Source: Buddleja alternifolia (taxonomy: Eukaryota > Streptophyta > Magnoliopsida > Lamiales > Scrophulariaceae). From it: a stretch of DNA of 64,000 bases. The stretch is taken from the NCBI GenBank assembly GCA_019426215.1, contig CM033402.1:9301246-9365245 (forward strand), given 5' to 3'. This document shows positions 33,379-43,674 of this stretch, piece after piece (position 1 is the stretch's first letter; every line of letters begins with the position of its first letter). The notes below the pieces were generated by a model. That model saw only the letters and a list, made by a program, of their open reading frames with translations. It was not told where the DNA came from and searched no databases. The translations under genes were made by a program, and so were the position numbers.

Positions 33379-36321
33379 TTAATATCCATGTCCATTCTCT
33401 ACAGAGCTGCGGTTGCCATAATCATTTCTATCATCATTGCGACCAGTATCAGCCTTGCTGGCACGTTCTGCCTCTTCCTTCTCCCTATTCCATTGCTCGA
33501 TTTTAGCTCTCCTTTCTTCACTTCCTTCCCTAATAGGACTACGATCCCTTCTGCCACCTGGGCTACGGCTTCTACCCCTCCTCCGGCTAGGGCTTGTACT
33601 GTGTCTACGGCTCCGTCTTTCATGGTGGTCCCTATCATCATGCCTTCTACTGTGACTGCGACTTCCATGAGAACGCTCTTCATAACTACGATGCCTATAG
33701 GGGCTTCTGCTACGGCTTCGGCTATGCCTGCTCCGGTGCCTCCCAAACAATTGGCGTCTCAACTCTCTATATCAAATAAATGAAACGATTATCGAAATCC
33801 CCCTTTTGACTATGTTTTCTAGCTTCTACAGCGGAAAAATGATAAAAAATACCTGCTAATTCTCTTCAGATGCATAAAGTTACAGTAGCCACCACGGTTG
33901 CAGGCGTCCTCCTCATACTGCCTACAAGTGGCTTCACGAAAATCAGTCACAGGGGAGAAATCAACAATAATGGGCCGTCCTGCAGATGTAATAGTTTACA
34001 CATAAGATCAGTTCAGTCGAAATACTACAGAGAACAACAGTCCTTCAAATTAAAATTGGATAGGCAAATATCCAATTCTCAGAAAGCTTAATATATGTAT
34101 CAATCTATCATATGCAAAAGGAACCAAAGAACTATAACCTGCATAATATCTTCCAGTCAGATTTTTCAAAGCATTTGCAGCATGCTCCTCCTCCCTAAAC
34201 TGGACATACACATTGCCAACCTGCCAAAAATAATAAAAAGCTATAAGTACTCATAAAATCACATTCGAAAAGAGACTGAATATGATGAATGAACCAGAAG
34301 GAATACCATATGGTCCGCCAGGTTGTCACAAATGTTCAAGCTTTCAATCTCTCCATACTTGTTCAGTTCCTCAAAAAGGTCTTCATAAAAATCCTGCAGC
34401 ACCGCATAAAGCGATAATTACATTTAACTATACATTCAGACACCACGAGGAAAACATCTAGAGCCACAAAATTGGATTTAAGGAGTATAAAACTGGAAAG
34501 ACCAGGGTAGCAAAAATGACGACTGAGAATACAGCGTCACTTAAAACATGTATCCGTTTGAAAAATGGATGTGTATCCAAACTCCAAAAATGTTTTGAAG
34601 TTTGGATACACTTTGCTCCATTTTACACTTTGCTCAATTCTACAAGTATCAAAGGCTGGTGTTGAATTTCAGATCGAAAACTATTACGCCACATACAAAA
34701 GTCATTATACTCCCCAGAACACGTTGAAAACATGAATATGGTGAATACCATATTCAACTGGCACTCTCTGCAACTGCTCTCTCACTCTCAAGTCCTCTTC
34801 CGGCCTTCAAAAAAAAATGTAAGTCTCCTCTCTCCTCTTTTTAGTTGTGCTGTTATTGTAAGCTTGATGGGAGTGCTGACGTGGCAGTGGAGTGGGGGTA
34901 GAGGGTGGAGCTCCGGCGAGGGTTTTTTGTCGTTGGTAGTTCATGGATGGGGTTTTTGTCGTTGGCGTCGCGGGAGGCGGAAGTTTGGCGGGGGTAGAAG
35001 GGGGGGGGGGGGGGGGGTGGTTTTTTCGTGGTGTCAGAGGTGGTGGTGGTGGAATGGGAGGGGGTAGTAGTTTCTTGGATACGGTTGATGGTTTCAAGGC
35101 TTTGGCGATTCTCCTCCGCAATTTGGTCAACGAAGGCCTCATCAAGAGAGGCCACAGGGGGTTCGTTTTGGGCGAAATTTGAGATGGTTTCGAGTTTTTG
35201 AGAGAATCCGGGGTTGGGTTGCTAAAGGAAGGTGATTTGGAGCGTATGAATGAGATTGCACACCAGGTTTTTGATTTTATGTTTGTGTTGAATTTAAAAG
35301 AAATGCAGCTGATTGATGGCATTTTGAAAGATACCGGCTTGGTTATTATGCCGATGGGTAATGGTCGAAATTACAAGATTGTTTATGCTACGAAATTTGA
35401 AAAAATCATGGTGGCAATGAGGAAAGCTGGGGGCATCATCAAAGAGGACTTGAGAGTGAGAGAGCAGTTGCAGAGAGTGAACTACATTAGATCTAATCTA
35501 CCTACATTAGAGCTATTGTAGACTGCCTCCAGCATACTCCATCAAACTTAATCTTAATTGTAACTTTTTTTTTTCTATTTTCTAAATTATTTCACTATTT
35601 CATTATTTTATTAACATATTTAATAATATAAAATATAATATATTAATATAACATGAATATGGTAAATAAAAATAAAATAAAATTGTAAAAGCAATCACAG
35701 AGCAGAATCCGAAATTACAAAAAGTATCCTTCCCTAAAAGTTTCACCCTAGAACTAACCAGCTTGAAATTGAAGGAATGATTAAATACTAAACACCAATC
35801 TGGAATCAACAAACTAACAAGCCACGAATCGACAATCGACAACTCAATAATCTAGAGAATTAGCTTTCATCCACACAACATGTCAATTATTTATCATCAC
35901 ATCCATTACGAAAACAAATCAAAAACAAGAAACGCAACACGGAATCCTCACAAAATTCATTTCACCTAATTCAACCTCAAATCCATCATCAAATTCCAGC
36001 AAAGTAAAAAACTCACTAAATGAAAGAAAACAAAGCAATAAAATCAAATAATTATTCTGCAAAATCAAAAAAAGAGAGCGAAACCTCGAAGTGTTCTTGC
36101 ATCTTTTTAGGGTCGATCGGTAGGCCTTGGGCGTCGACGCCGGGGGTGATCATGTCAGGGCGCTGGTACATGTTGGAGAGCAACAGCGTGGGGCTAATGC
36201 TGGGCTTGGTGTGCAGACGCGAGCAGCGGTCGCCGTGCCTGCACGCGCCTATCTTGAAGTAGAACGGACAGTTCACGCGGTCCTTCTCCGTTCCGAATAT
36301 CGACGCCAAATGCTCCGCCAT
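33379..36321 (-). CDS. U2AF35: U2 snRNP auxiliary factor small subunit (U2AF35)
   Basis: Nuclear splicing factor that recognises the AG at 3' splice sites together with the large U2AF subunit. Five coding exons: 36321-36085, 34393-34307, 34220-34139, 33979-33853 and 33766-33379, all with GT-AG introns. They total 921 bp, or 306 aa; plant homologues are usually 280-300 aa. Order: first CCCH zinc finger (C18, C27, C33, H37), the UHM/RRM domain across exons 2-4, a second CCCH finger ([21 protein letters not shown], start near residue 151), then an Arg/Ser-rich tail with RSRSRSP repeats. No breaks are seen. The start is the ATG giving [20 protein letters not shown], which is conserved in the family. 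Intron 1 (1.7 kb) holds an inverted repeat and a foreign-looking ORF. Confidence 0.95.
34762..35479. repeat. 718-bp segment bounded by a perfect 38-bp inverted repeat, in U2AF35 intron 1
   Basis: Positions 34762-34799 and 35442-35479 are perfect reverse complements (38 of 38), beginning CACTCTCTGCAACTGCTCTC. Between them lie a GC-rich, strongly G-biased stretch with a run of about 17 G (around 35001-35017) and an ORF on the + strand. I could not find a clear target duplication outside the repeats. It may be a non-autonomous DNA transposon with a captured gene piece, or an intron hairpin. On the U2AF35 pre-mRNA it could form a long stem. Confidence 0.65.
35198..35521 (+). CDS. Unrecognised 107-aa ORF inside U2AF35 intron 1
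   Basis: The frame is antisense to U2AF35 and begins [18 protein letters not shown]. It has a helical, charged composition ([19 protein letters not shown], later [15 protein letters not shown]) and looks more protein-like than random intron DNA. Its last third runs through the right inverted repeat. It has no close family I can name and no visible promoter. It may be a captured exon or chance. Confidence 0.3.
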   Translation: MRESGVGLLKEGDLERMNEIAHQVFDFMFVLNLKEMQLIDGILKDTGLVIMPMGNGRNYKIVYATKFEKIMVAMRKAGGIIKEDLRVREQLQRVNYIRSNLPTLELL

Positions 36322-36532
36322 TGCCGAATTCCGGAAGATCTGTAGACTAGGGTTTTTTTAGAGAGAGAAAGTTAGGGAGAGAGAGAAGAAAGGGAAATAA
36401 GAAGATATGGAAGAGGAGAGAGGGGGTATATTTGAAGTTAAAACTTGAAAGATTTTTGTTTCTGGATTCTTCGAAAGGTAGAACGAATTAAGTTTGAATA
36501 TTAAAATAAATATGGAAAGATGAATAGAATAA
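36322..36532 (-). promoter_or_regulatory. 5' UTR and promoter of U2AF35
   Basis: Directly upstream of the ATG the sense strand has AAACCCTA (telo-box; 36348-36355 on the + strand), followed upstream by a long CT-rich tract (36360-36425). Both are common near the start sites of plant housekeeping genes. I see no clear TATA box. The tRNA-Leu gene lies divergently at 36533, so the intergenic promoter space is about 200 bp. Confidence 0.6.
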
Positions 36533-36615
36533 GGTGGTTTGCCCGAGAGGTTAAGGGGGAAGACTTAAGATCTTCTGCACATAAGTGCGCGTGGGTTCGA
36601 ACCCCACAGCCACCA
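36533..36615 (+). tRNA. tRNA-Leu, anticodon UAA
   Basis: An 83-nt class II tRNA. The acceptor stem GGTGGTT pairs with AGCCACC, the D arm has GAGAGGTTAAGG, and the anticodon stem GAAGA/TCTTC carries loop CTTAAGA (anticodon TAA). There is a long variable arm TGCACATAAGTGC, and the T arm is GTGGG-TTCGAAC-CCCAC with B box GGTTCGAACCC. No intron and no encoded CCA. An oligo-T run at 36617-36627 can terminate Pol III. Confidence 0.93.
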
Positions 36616-36654
36616 CTTTTATTTTTTTCTCTTATTTGAGTTTTACTTTGTTGC

Positions 36655-37294
36655 GGGAAAATTACACTTTTCGTCCCTGAAGTTGAAGTCAAAAACACAT
36701 TTGGTCCCTCAACTTACAAATTTCGAACAAATGTGGTCCCTGCCGTCAATTTACCGTTAGAACTAACGGAATACGCACTGTTCATCATCTTCCCCAACTC
36801 TAAAATCCGATTTCAAACTTTAAATTATGATATCTCACTCATTTCAAGTCCATTTTTAACGAATCTTATATGGTTAGAATCGTCTCAACGAGTAGAATCC
36901 ATCCATGTAAGTTTTGTCCCAAAATACGCTGATTCTATTGATCCGAACCGCACAAATTCGAAAAAATCCGTTTTTTGAATCAGCCTATTTTCGGACAAAA
37001 CTTATATGGATGGATTCTACTCATTGAGACGATTCTAACCATTTAAGATTCGTTAAAAATGGATTTGAAATGAGTGAGATATCATAATTTAAAGTTTGAA
37101 ATCGGATTTTAAAGTTGGGTTTGTTGGAGAAGATGATGAACAGTGCAAATTTCATTAGTTCTAACGGTAAATTGACGGCAGGGACCACATTTGTTCAAAA
37201 TTTGTAAGTTGAGGGACCAAATGTGTTGAGGTTGAAACATGAGGGACCATGTGTTTTTGGCTACAAATTCAGAGACGAAAACTATAATTTTCCC
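36655..37294. mobile_element. Mutator-like foldback element, 640 bp
   Basis: Ends GGGAAAATTACACTTTTCGTC and, inverted, GGGAAAATTATAGTTTTCGTC. It is flanked by the exact 10-bp repeat ACTTTGTTGC (36645-36654 and 37295-37304). The two halves are near-complete reverse complements meeting near 36970, so the element folds back over its length. It has no coding capacity. The 9-10-bp duplication and long inverted arms fit a non-autonomous Mutator-like element. It sits 40 bp after the tRNA gene. Confidence 0.85.
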
Positions 37295-37304
37295 ACTTTG
37301 TTGC

Positions 37305-38455
37305 ATTTTACTTTATCACTTTGTACCTTTTGTTTTTTGGAAATGCAACAATCCGACTTCCATAGGCCGCGATTGGATGGAATTCTATTTTTTTTTTTTT
37401 TTAGGGATAAGAGATATGATGGTATATATTTCGATGGTTTTTTTTATAGAAAAAAATATAGTGATTAGATATGACGTGATATGATTTTTTCTTTAGAAGA
37501 AGTTATTTTTTTGTGAGGGATGATATGTATGGGTTTTGTTTATAACAAAATTTAGACATTATCTTAGTTAAACTAATCAATTAAGACATCCAAAAATATG
37601 CAAAATGGATCTTATTATGCACTTTGCGTCGTTTCGAATCAAGACATATAATTATTTAGTTGCATATATATTAAGATACTGGTGAATAAAAGTCTTTTAA
37701 TTATTGGGTACATTGTCAAATTAGGAATAGTAAAAAAATTGGTTTTCTTGATAAAAATTTGAGAGATATGCAATTAAATTCATTTTTCAAGAAAATCTTA
37801 GATTTTTTAGGTAATATTCACTGTGCGTTTCGTTGAAACATTTTAAGAGATGCAAAACAAGTGCATTTTTATGAAAATAATCTATGAAAATTTGGAAAAT
37901 GAGAAATGGGTTGCGTCCAATTGTGGCCATAGTTCTTACTGTCAAATTTTCAGAGGTAATTCTTTTGATAGAAAGAAAAGATTTCAAATATTGAGAATGC
38001 AATTTGAAAATCATAAACTAATACAAGTACAAGCATCCAAAGTTGAGATTGCGGATTGTTTGACTATATGTAAAGATGATATCAACACTTCAATTCATGA
38101 CGCCACTTATATTTTCATAATTGGACTTTAATCCTTGCTCCCATTTAAATGTCGTAAAACCCAATGACCTTTGTAAGCCCAATATTAGTACTATAAACTT
38201 CAAAGGGGAAAAAAATAAGGAAAAATTGCTAGACGGCTATTAATTAATGGAAGTGTTGAAAGATTTTTGGACCCAACCAACATTAGTTGGGTCGGGTTGA
38301 GCCCATGATTTTACATCCATCTTGTCACCACTAGTCACATCTTACACACAAATATACACATAAGTTGGGTTGGATTCAGCCCATGATCCATCTTGTGACC
38401 ACTAGTCACATCTTACACACAAATATACTATGTGTTTGAATCCACTTCTTAATTA
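37305..38455. other. Intergenic DNA with a small tandem duplication
   Basis: No gene supported. From about 38285 to 38430 a segment containing TTGGGT, GCCCATGAT and ACCACTAGTCACATCTTACA occurs twice in tandem with small differences. Confidence 0.5.
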
Positions 38456-38644
38456 GTGGGAGGTGAGGTTGCAATATCTCGGGAAGCAAATCAAGTTGTC
38501 GACTTCTTGGCCAAAGCAGGGATTAGTCAATATAAGGAACTCTTGGAGGTCCCGGGATTGAATGTGAAACCTTTTAGTAATCAAGACATGGCTGATCGTA
38601 AATGGCCAAGAGAGATGACTATTGGTCCGGGTTTGTCGGATTAA
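38456..38644 (+). pseudogene. RNase H-like fragment, probably from a LINE-type element
   Basis: About 60 codons ending in a stop. The phrase REANQVVDFLAKAG closely resembles the end of the plant reverse-transcriptase-like RNase H domain (RVT_3), found at the C-terminus of many LINE polyproteins and in host-like RNase H genes. The sequence after it (VPGLNVKPFSNQDM) shows no match I know. No upstream domain is present, so it is a fragment. Confidence 0.45.
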
Positions 38645-39064
38645 GTAGCTAGGGTATCCCCCTTCGTTAGCCAAAAAAATGAATCCACTTCTTAATTAAT
38701 ATCCATTTGTATGATGAATATTTTAAAATGGGCATTTCAATTCAAGTGTTTTTAAAAATACTAGTAACTGTAGCGCATTCTATGCGTGCGCAAAAATAAA
38801 AAAGATTAAAAAAAAATTTAGTAAAATCAATTAATACCACAAAAAAAATTGATTTGATTTTTTGAATAAATATCGAATGAATAAATCGTAAAAAAGATAT
38901 ATAAAAAGACAAAAATAAGAGGAAAAGAAAAGAATGTGTGCATGAGAGAGGATGTGAGAGAAATAAGGAAATATTAGGAGAGAGGGGGAGAATATGGGAG
39001 AAGAACTAGGTAATCGAAATTAAAAATTAAAAGAATATAGGAGAGATAATATATAAAAGAAAAT

Positions 39065-39760
39065 TGATGTGGACGTAAAATATCACTTTCCACAAATTAG
39101 GCTCGGGAGAATTGGGCCTCAAGAAAAGCTCATGGGCTACCTTAAAGGTGAGCTGAAAATAAAGGTTGAAGATAGCAAGGTGGAAACCTGATGAGGAGAC
39201 TGATAAAATAATGAATGATATTTGATGTGGCTGGGATTCTCTATTTATTATTTGGCTCGGGTAATTTAGCTCGAGTGGGGAGATAGAGGGGAAGGCTCAT
39301 TGGATAGCCAAGGAAGCTAGCTCATGGCAAGGATGAAAGATACCTACATCGGACACGTGGAGGGCAAGCTAGAAGAAGATAGAAGATTGGATCGAGTCAA
39401 ATCATATCGGATCTCAACAGATATTTCCTAAGATAGGGTATATGATCCTCATATCACCTAACAACAAGGAATCAATCAAAGTGACCGATTTATAGAGGAA
39501 ATTCAGCCATTATGGCCCTATAAATAAGTGTAATCTTCTCTTGTATACATTACATTTTCTAGAAATACAAAAAATCGATATTTCTGTATTTTCTCTCAAG
39601 AACATCGAAAATAATAAAACACTTCTCCTTTTTCATTCCTTATTTTGTATTCCACATTTGATTACTCCTCTTTACTATTCTGCATATTTCCCTTAAATCA
39701 AAAGGATACAATCGTGTTTCATTTTCACGATTTTTCTTGGTGTAATTTCGAACCGCATTA
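39065..39760 (+). repeat. 5' LTR of the Tat-like element
   Basis: 696 bp, starting TGATGTGGACG; the end reads ATTA where the other LTR has ATCA. A TATA box (CCTATAAATAAG, about 39519-39530) precedes the likely transcription start. Very similar to 43675-44371. Confidence 0.92.
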
Positions 39761-39762
39761 AG

Positions 39763-39780
39763 TGGCGCCGTCTGTGGGAA
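39763..39780 (+). promoter_or_regulatory. Primer binding site of the Tat-like element
   Basis: TGGCGCCGTCTGTGGGAA begins two bases after the LTR. The TGG start is the complement of tRNA CCA. I do not assign the tRNA with certainty. Confidence 0.75.
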
Positions 39781-40183
39781 AATCTGAGCAGGAGACGTGA
39801 GTTTCTTAAAGTGCTGTTTTGAGAAAAATCGGAGCCGAATCTGCCTTTTCTCCCTTCTGCAAAGTTGTAGATCTGCTTGTCATCTAGTCAGTCCAACTGG
39901 TCTTGACAGGATACGAGACTTGTAGCCTTGCCTGTGATCTTCGCACTGTCGTTACGTAGCACAGTCCTGGGCCGAACGCTGTTGAATGTTCATGAACATT
40001 TTTGGGTCCTTATACGTCTGAATTAGATGTGGACGTCTTCATCATAGTTGTAGGTTTTTGTCTTGGCTCTCCAGCCATATAAGATTCGTAGAGAACAGAG
40101 GATAGTAGCTTTAGATAGGCTTATTTTTCCAGAACTGCGCAGAACTACCTGATTTGGCCCAATTCAACCGATAGTAAAGGGCA

Positions 40184-41056
40184 ATGTCAACCACTGAAGG
40201 AACTCCACGAATTGAAGAAAGTAATGCAAATCCACTATTAGGAACAACATCGGGCACGGCCCCACCTGCACCAGTGTCATTATCCATCTCGGGATCCATC
40301 GGAAATGGATCCCAAACCGCTGACTTGCAAGCGGGAGGAGACTCTAGGCTTCCTCCCCCACCCACTCCAGGCTTCTTACCCAATGAGAATGGGGGACTGC
40401 CACATGAAAGAGGAGCTCCGGGAGCACCTTATTTCAATTTGCTCAACACGCTACCTGTAGGGAACACTTCCTCAATGGTAGACCAGTGGGGACGCTTGGT
40501 AACTCCCTATGCAACTCCACATTTTATCAATGTGGGCCATTCGACTGCTTATACTATGGGATCTGTCCCAACAACTTTCCCATCAGGTGTCCCGACGACT
40601 TTCTCATCGGCTATCCCGACAACTTTCCCATCAGGTGTCTTGGCAGCTTTCCCGTCCGCTATTCCGACAACTTTCCCATCAGGTGTCCTGGGGGCTTTTC
40701 TATTGGCTATCCCGACAACTTTCCCATCAGGTGTCCCGAGGGCTTTCCCATCGGCTATCCCGACAACTTTCCCATTAGGTGTCCCGGCGGCTTTCCCATC
40801 CGCTATCCTGATAACTTTCCCATCAGGTGTCACGGCGACTTTCCCATCGACTATCCTGATAGCTTTCCCATCAGCTATCTCGAGAACAGCGTTCCTTGCA
40901 CATGCCACCTCACTCGCTTCGCCATTGACTACAGCCCGTACCCACGGGGATGACTGCGGATCTCCAGTTATCTACCAAGGAGGAGGACATCCTGTGATTG
41001 TGGGGGCCAATGTATTCGAAACTACCGTTGGCCTTCCGAGAAAGAACATCTTGTAG
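40184..41056 (+). CDS. Leader ORF of the Tat-like element with 8-residue repeats
   Basis: 290 codons from ATG 40184. The N-terminal 130 residues are Pro/Gly/Ser-rich with a PPPPTPGF motif. Residues 131-234 are 13 tandem octapeptides of the form TFPSGVPT / AFPSAIPT, encoded by a 24-bp minisatellite. The last ~56 residues are unrelated. It ends at TAG 41054-41056, 50 bases before the gag frame, which is in another frame, so it may be the broken N-terminus of one gag protein. No enzyme motif is visible. Confidence 0.6.
   Translation: MSTTEGTPRIEESNANPLLGTTSGTAPPAPVSLSISGSIGNGSQTADLQAGGDSRLPPPPTPGFLPNENGGLPHERGAPGAPYFNLLNTLPVGNTSSMVDQWGRLVTPYATPHFINVGHSTAYTMGSVPTTFPSGVPTTFSSAIPTTFPSGVLAAFPSAIPTTFPSGVLGAFLLAIPTTFPSGVPRAFPSAIPTTFPLGVPAAFPSAILITFPSGVTATFPSTILIAFPSAISRTAFLAHATSLASPLTTARTHGDDCGSPVIYQGGGHPVIVGANVFETTVGLPRKNIL
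40574..40885 (+). repeat. 24-bp minisatellite, 13 copies
   Basis: Tandem units of the type ACTTTCCCATCAGGTGTCCC..., alternating with GCTTTCCCATCGGCTATCCC..., so a 48-bp higher order is visible. Because 24 is a multiple of three and the unit has no stop, several other frames are also open across it on both strands. Those are not separate genes. Confidence 0.9.
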
Positions 41057-41105
41057 AGGAGGTAACTGGCTTGCCCCGGGCCAACGTAATTGAAAAATTG
41101 AAGAT

Positions 41106-42160
41106 ATGCAAGAAGAAATGAGGAGGATAAGGCAGCGCATGGGAATGGGTGCTCCTGACCCTCCAAGAGGAGTTTCTTTTGGCCCAAGGATACTAGCTAA
41201 TGAATTGCCCAATAATTTCCGCGCACCTAATGTGTTGGAATACGATGGTTCATCTAATCCAACAGAGCACTTATGGAAATTTGAAAATAGCGCTCTGCTA
41301 CATCAATACTCTGATGGAGTAAAATGCCGAGTATTTCTTACCACCTTAACACGGGGCACTCAGCAGTGGTTTAACTAGCTTGCCCCTAATTCTATTCACT
41401 CTTTCAAGGAGTTTAGCTCACTGTTCCTGCACCAGTTTGCTAGTAGTAAGAAGTACCAGAAGACACCTTTGAGTTTATTTAGCATGCACCAAGGGGTCAA
41501 AGAGCCCCTACGAGGATATATACAGAGATTCAATGCTGCTGCCCTTGAGGTCTCCTCAGCTAGTGCTGACGTGCTATCCAACGCGTTCGCCCAAGGCTTG
41601 AATGACGAAAAATTCTTTAGGTCCCTTACTAAGAAGCCCCCATTGGTTTCGATAACTTGTTAACTAGGGCGAAAAAGTACGTGAATATGGAGGAGACCAC
41701 TCAGATGAAAAGGGTTGAGGCCACTACAATGAACCAAGATGAAGAGGACGCCGAGGTAGAATCAGGGAGGTCTCCTTCCCCGGATAGACCCAGAGGCGAT
41801 TACCGTAGTAGTCAACGTATGCTTTTTACGGTTACCCCCGCCCAAGAATTTAGAATGGTAGAACATGAGAACCTCCTAAGGTGGCCACGGCGTGCTTATA
41901 CTGGACCTGCCAATCCCAAATCTGACAAATACTGCCAGTTCTACAAGGACTATGGGCATGACACTAATACATGCTAACACCTGCTGAATGAGGTAGAGCG
42001 TTTGATCAAAAGTGAATACCTGCAGGAGCTTATCTGACGAGACCACGTGAAAAGCACTAGGTTGTTCAAAAGAAGCCCATCGCCAGTAAGGTATCGTGGT
42101 AAAGATAGGAGACAGGACAGGGAATCGCAACCACGTCATCAGGAAGGCTCTCGTCTAGCT
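41106..42160 (+). pseudogene. Gag of the Tat-like element, broken
   Basis: Retrotransposon gag domain: LANELPNNFRAPNVLEYDGS, NPTEHLWKFEN, then TQQWFN, FKEFSSLFLHQFASSKK, and GVKEPLRGYIQRFNAAALEV. A TAG sits at 41376-41378 and the frame shifts near 41650. It continues through an acidic linker to a C-x(n)-C motif YCQFYKDYGHDTNTC, followed by a stop at 41975-41977. Recognisable residues go on to about 42050. No protease follows. It is homologous to gag of Tat-lineage gypsy elements. Confidence 0.8.
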
Positions 42161-42523
42161 CTATGAGCACACCTAGCTCTATGAGGAAGGCTCTTAAAAA
42201 AAAAAAGAGTTAGTCATTTTATCGCTTTCTAAGTCAGTTGTTCCTTTTGCTATCTAACTGCTTGCTAGGATTTTGAATTTTATTTGTTTCCTTCTAGATG
42301 TTTAAATGTGTTAGTTCAATTTTTCATCATTGGTATTGTTTCTTGTCGATTATTTGTATGTGCAATATGGAAGTTTCTTTATCTATTTAACTATGACCTA
42401 TATGATGACTAGGTGAATTCTTAGTCTCAAATTCTATTTATCGTACTTCTACTCGAGCATCCTTACATATTCATGCATGAATGCATACTCGTACATGAAA
42501 TGCATTGAAAATAAAAATAAAAT

Positions 42524-43054
42524 AAAAGTTCTGTGTGCGAAAGGTCAAGCAACCCGAGAGCGAAATGCCGGGCTCTAAAAATAAAAGTCCTATGTGCGAA
42601 AGGCCGGGCCACCCAAGAGCGAAATGCCGGGTTCTAAAAACAAAAGTCCTGTGTGCAAAAGGTCGGGTAACCCGAGAGCGAAATGCCGGGTTCTAAAAGT
42701 AAAAGTCCTGTGTGCGAAAGGCCGGGCAGCCCGAGAGCGAAATGCCGAGTTCTAAAAACAAAATTCCTGTGTGCGAAAGGCTGGGCAGCCCGAGAGCGAA
42801 ATGTCGGGTTCTAAAAACAAAAGTCCTGTGTGCGAAAGGCCAGGCAGCCCGAGAGCAAAATGCCGGGTTCTAAAAATAAAAGTCCTGTGTGCGAAAGGTC
42901 AGGCAACCCGAGAGCGAAATGTCAGGTTCTAAAAATAGAAGTCCTGTGTGCGAAAGGCCGGGCAACCCGAGAGCGAAATGCCGTGTTATAAAAACAGAAG
43001 TCTTGTGTGCGAAAGGCCAGGCAACCCGAGGGCGAAATGTCAGGTTCTAAAAAG
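42524..43054 (+). repeat. 59-bp minisatellite, 9 copies
   Basis: Units begin AAAAGTCCTGTGTGCGAAAG and contain GAGAGCGAAATGCCGGGTTC. Starts fall at 42524, 42583, 42642, 42701, 42760, 42819, 42878, 42937 and 42996, an almost exact 59-bp period. The units are much richer in G and C than their surroundings. They are non-coding. Confidence 0.93.
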
Positions 43055-43674
43055 AAAGGCCTGTGAAAAATAAGTCATTTACTATTTAACTCATGCAGGA
43101 AGACCTGTGAAAAATCAGGCATTTATCATTGAAAATATACATGAAGCTCTGGAAAAAAGCAGGCAGAAGCCTTGCGAACACGCAAGCACTAAAAAAGCCT
43201 TGTGAAACACCAAGCACCAAGAAAAGTCTTGCGAACACGCAAGCACCAAAATGAAATAAAATAATAGAAATAATAAAATAAAAAGATAAAAGTAATGATA
43301 AAAAATATATATATAAAAAAAAAGAGAATGCTTTGTAAAGCACCTCGCACTCAAGAAGCCCCGTGGAAAATTCAGGCATAAATAACATTAAATGTGCAGG
43401 TAATTAGATAAAGTCTACAAGAGGACCCAAACTCTACAAAAAAGTGTGTAGGCATCCTATACAAGGGCCCCAGGCACGTGGGCTAGCTGCAGTCATGATA
43501 AAGCTCATCAACAGCCTCAAAATAAAGCTCTTCAACAGCCTTAAAGTAAAGCTCGCAGCAGCCTCAAAGTAAATCTTGTCAGCAGCCTCAAAGAAAAGCT
43601 CATCAGCAGCCTCAAAGTAATTATACTCTCAAAACTTTGAAATTCTTTCAAACTTTCAAGAGTAGGGGGACTTA
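43055..43674 (+). other. 3' region of the Tat-like element with further short repeats and polypurine tract
   Basis: Holds degenerate repeats of the form GCCTTGCGAACACGCAAGCA (43140-43250), then five copies of a 23-24-bp unit AAAGCTCATCAGCAGCCTCA... at about 43500-43618, and AGAGTAGGGGGACTTA just before the 3' LTR, which serves as polypurine tract. Confidence 0.75.

Noticed and set aside
33388..33783. Open frames on the + strand opposite the Arg/Ser-rich end of U2AF35
   Set aside because: They are antisense shadows of the repetitive RS codons; the - strand exon structure with splice sites and family similarity is clear.
34807..35322. 171-codon proline-rich ORF on the - strand of the U2AF35 intron
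   Set aside because: It is the translation of poly-C and GGT/ACC-rich DNA; the composition explains the open frame.
40486..40953. Extra open frames over the 24-bp repeats
   Set aside because: A stop-free unit whose length is a multiple of three opens other frames automatically; only the leader ORF frame has unique sequence on both sides.
42524..43054. CRISPR-like array
   Set aside because: The 59-bp units are contiguous without unique spacers and lie in a plant LTR element; it is a minisatellite.
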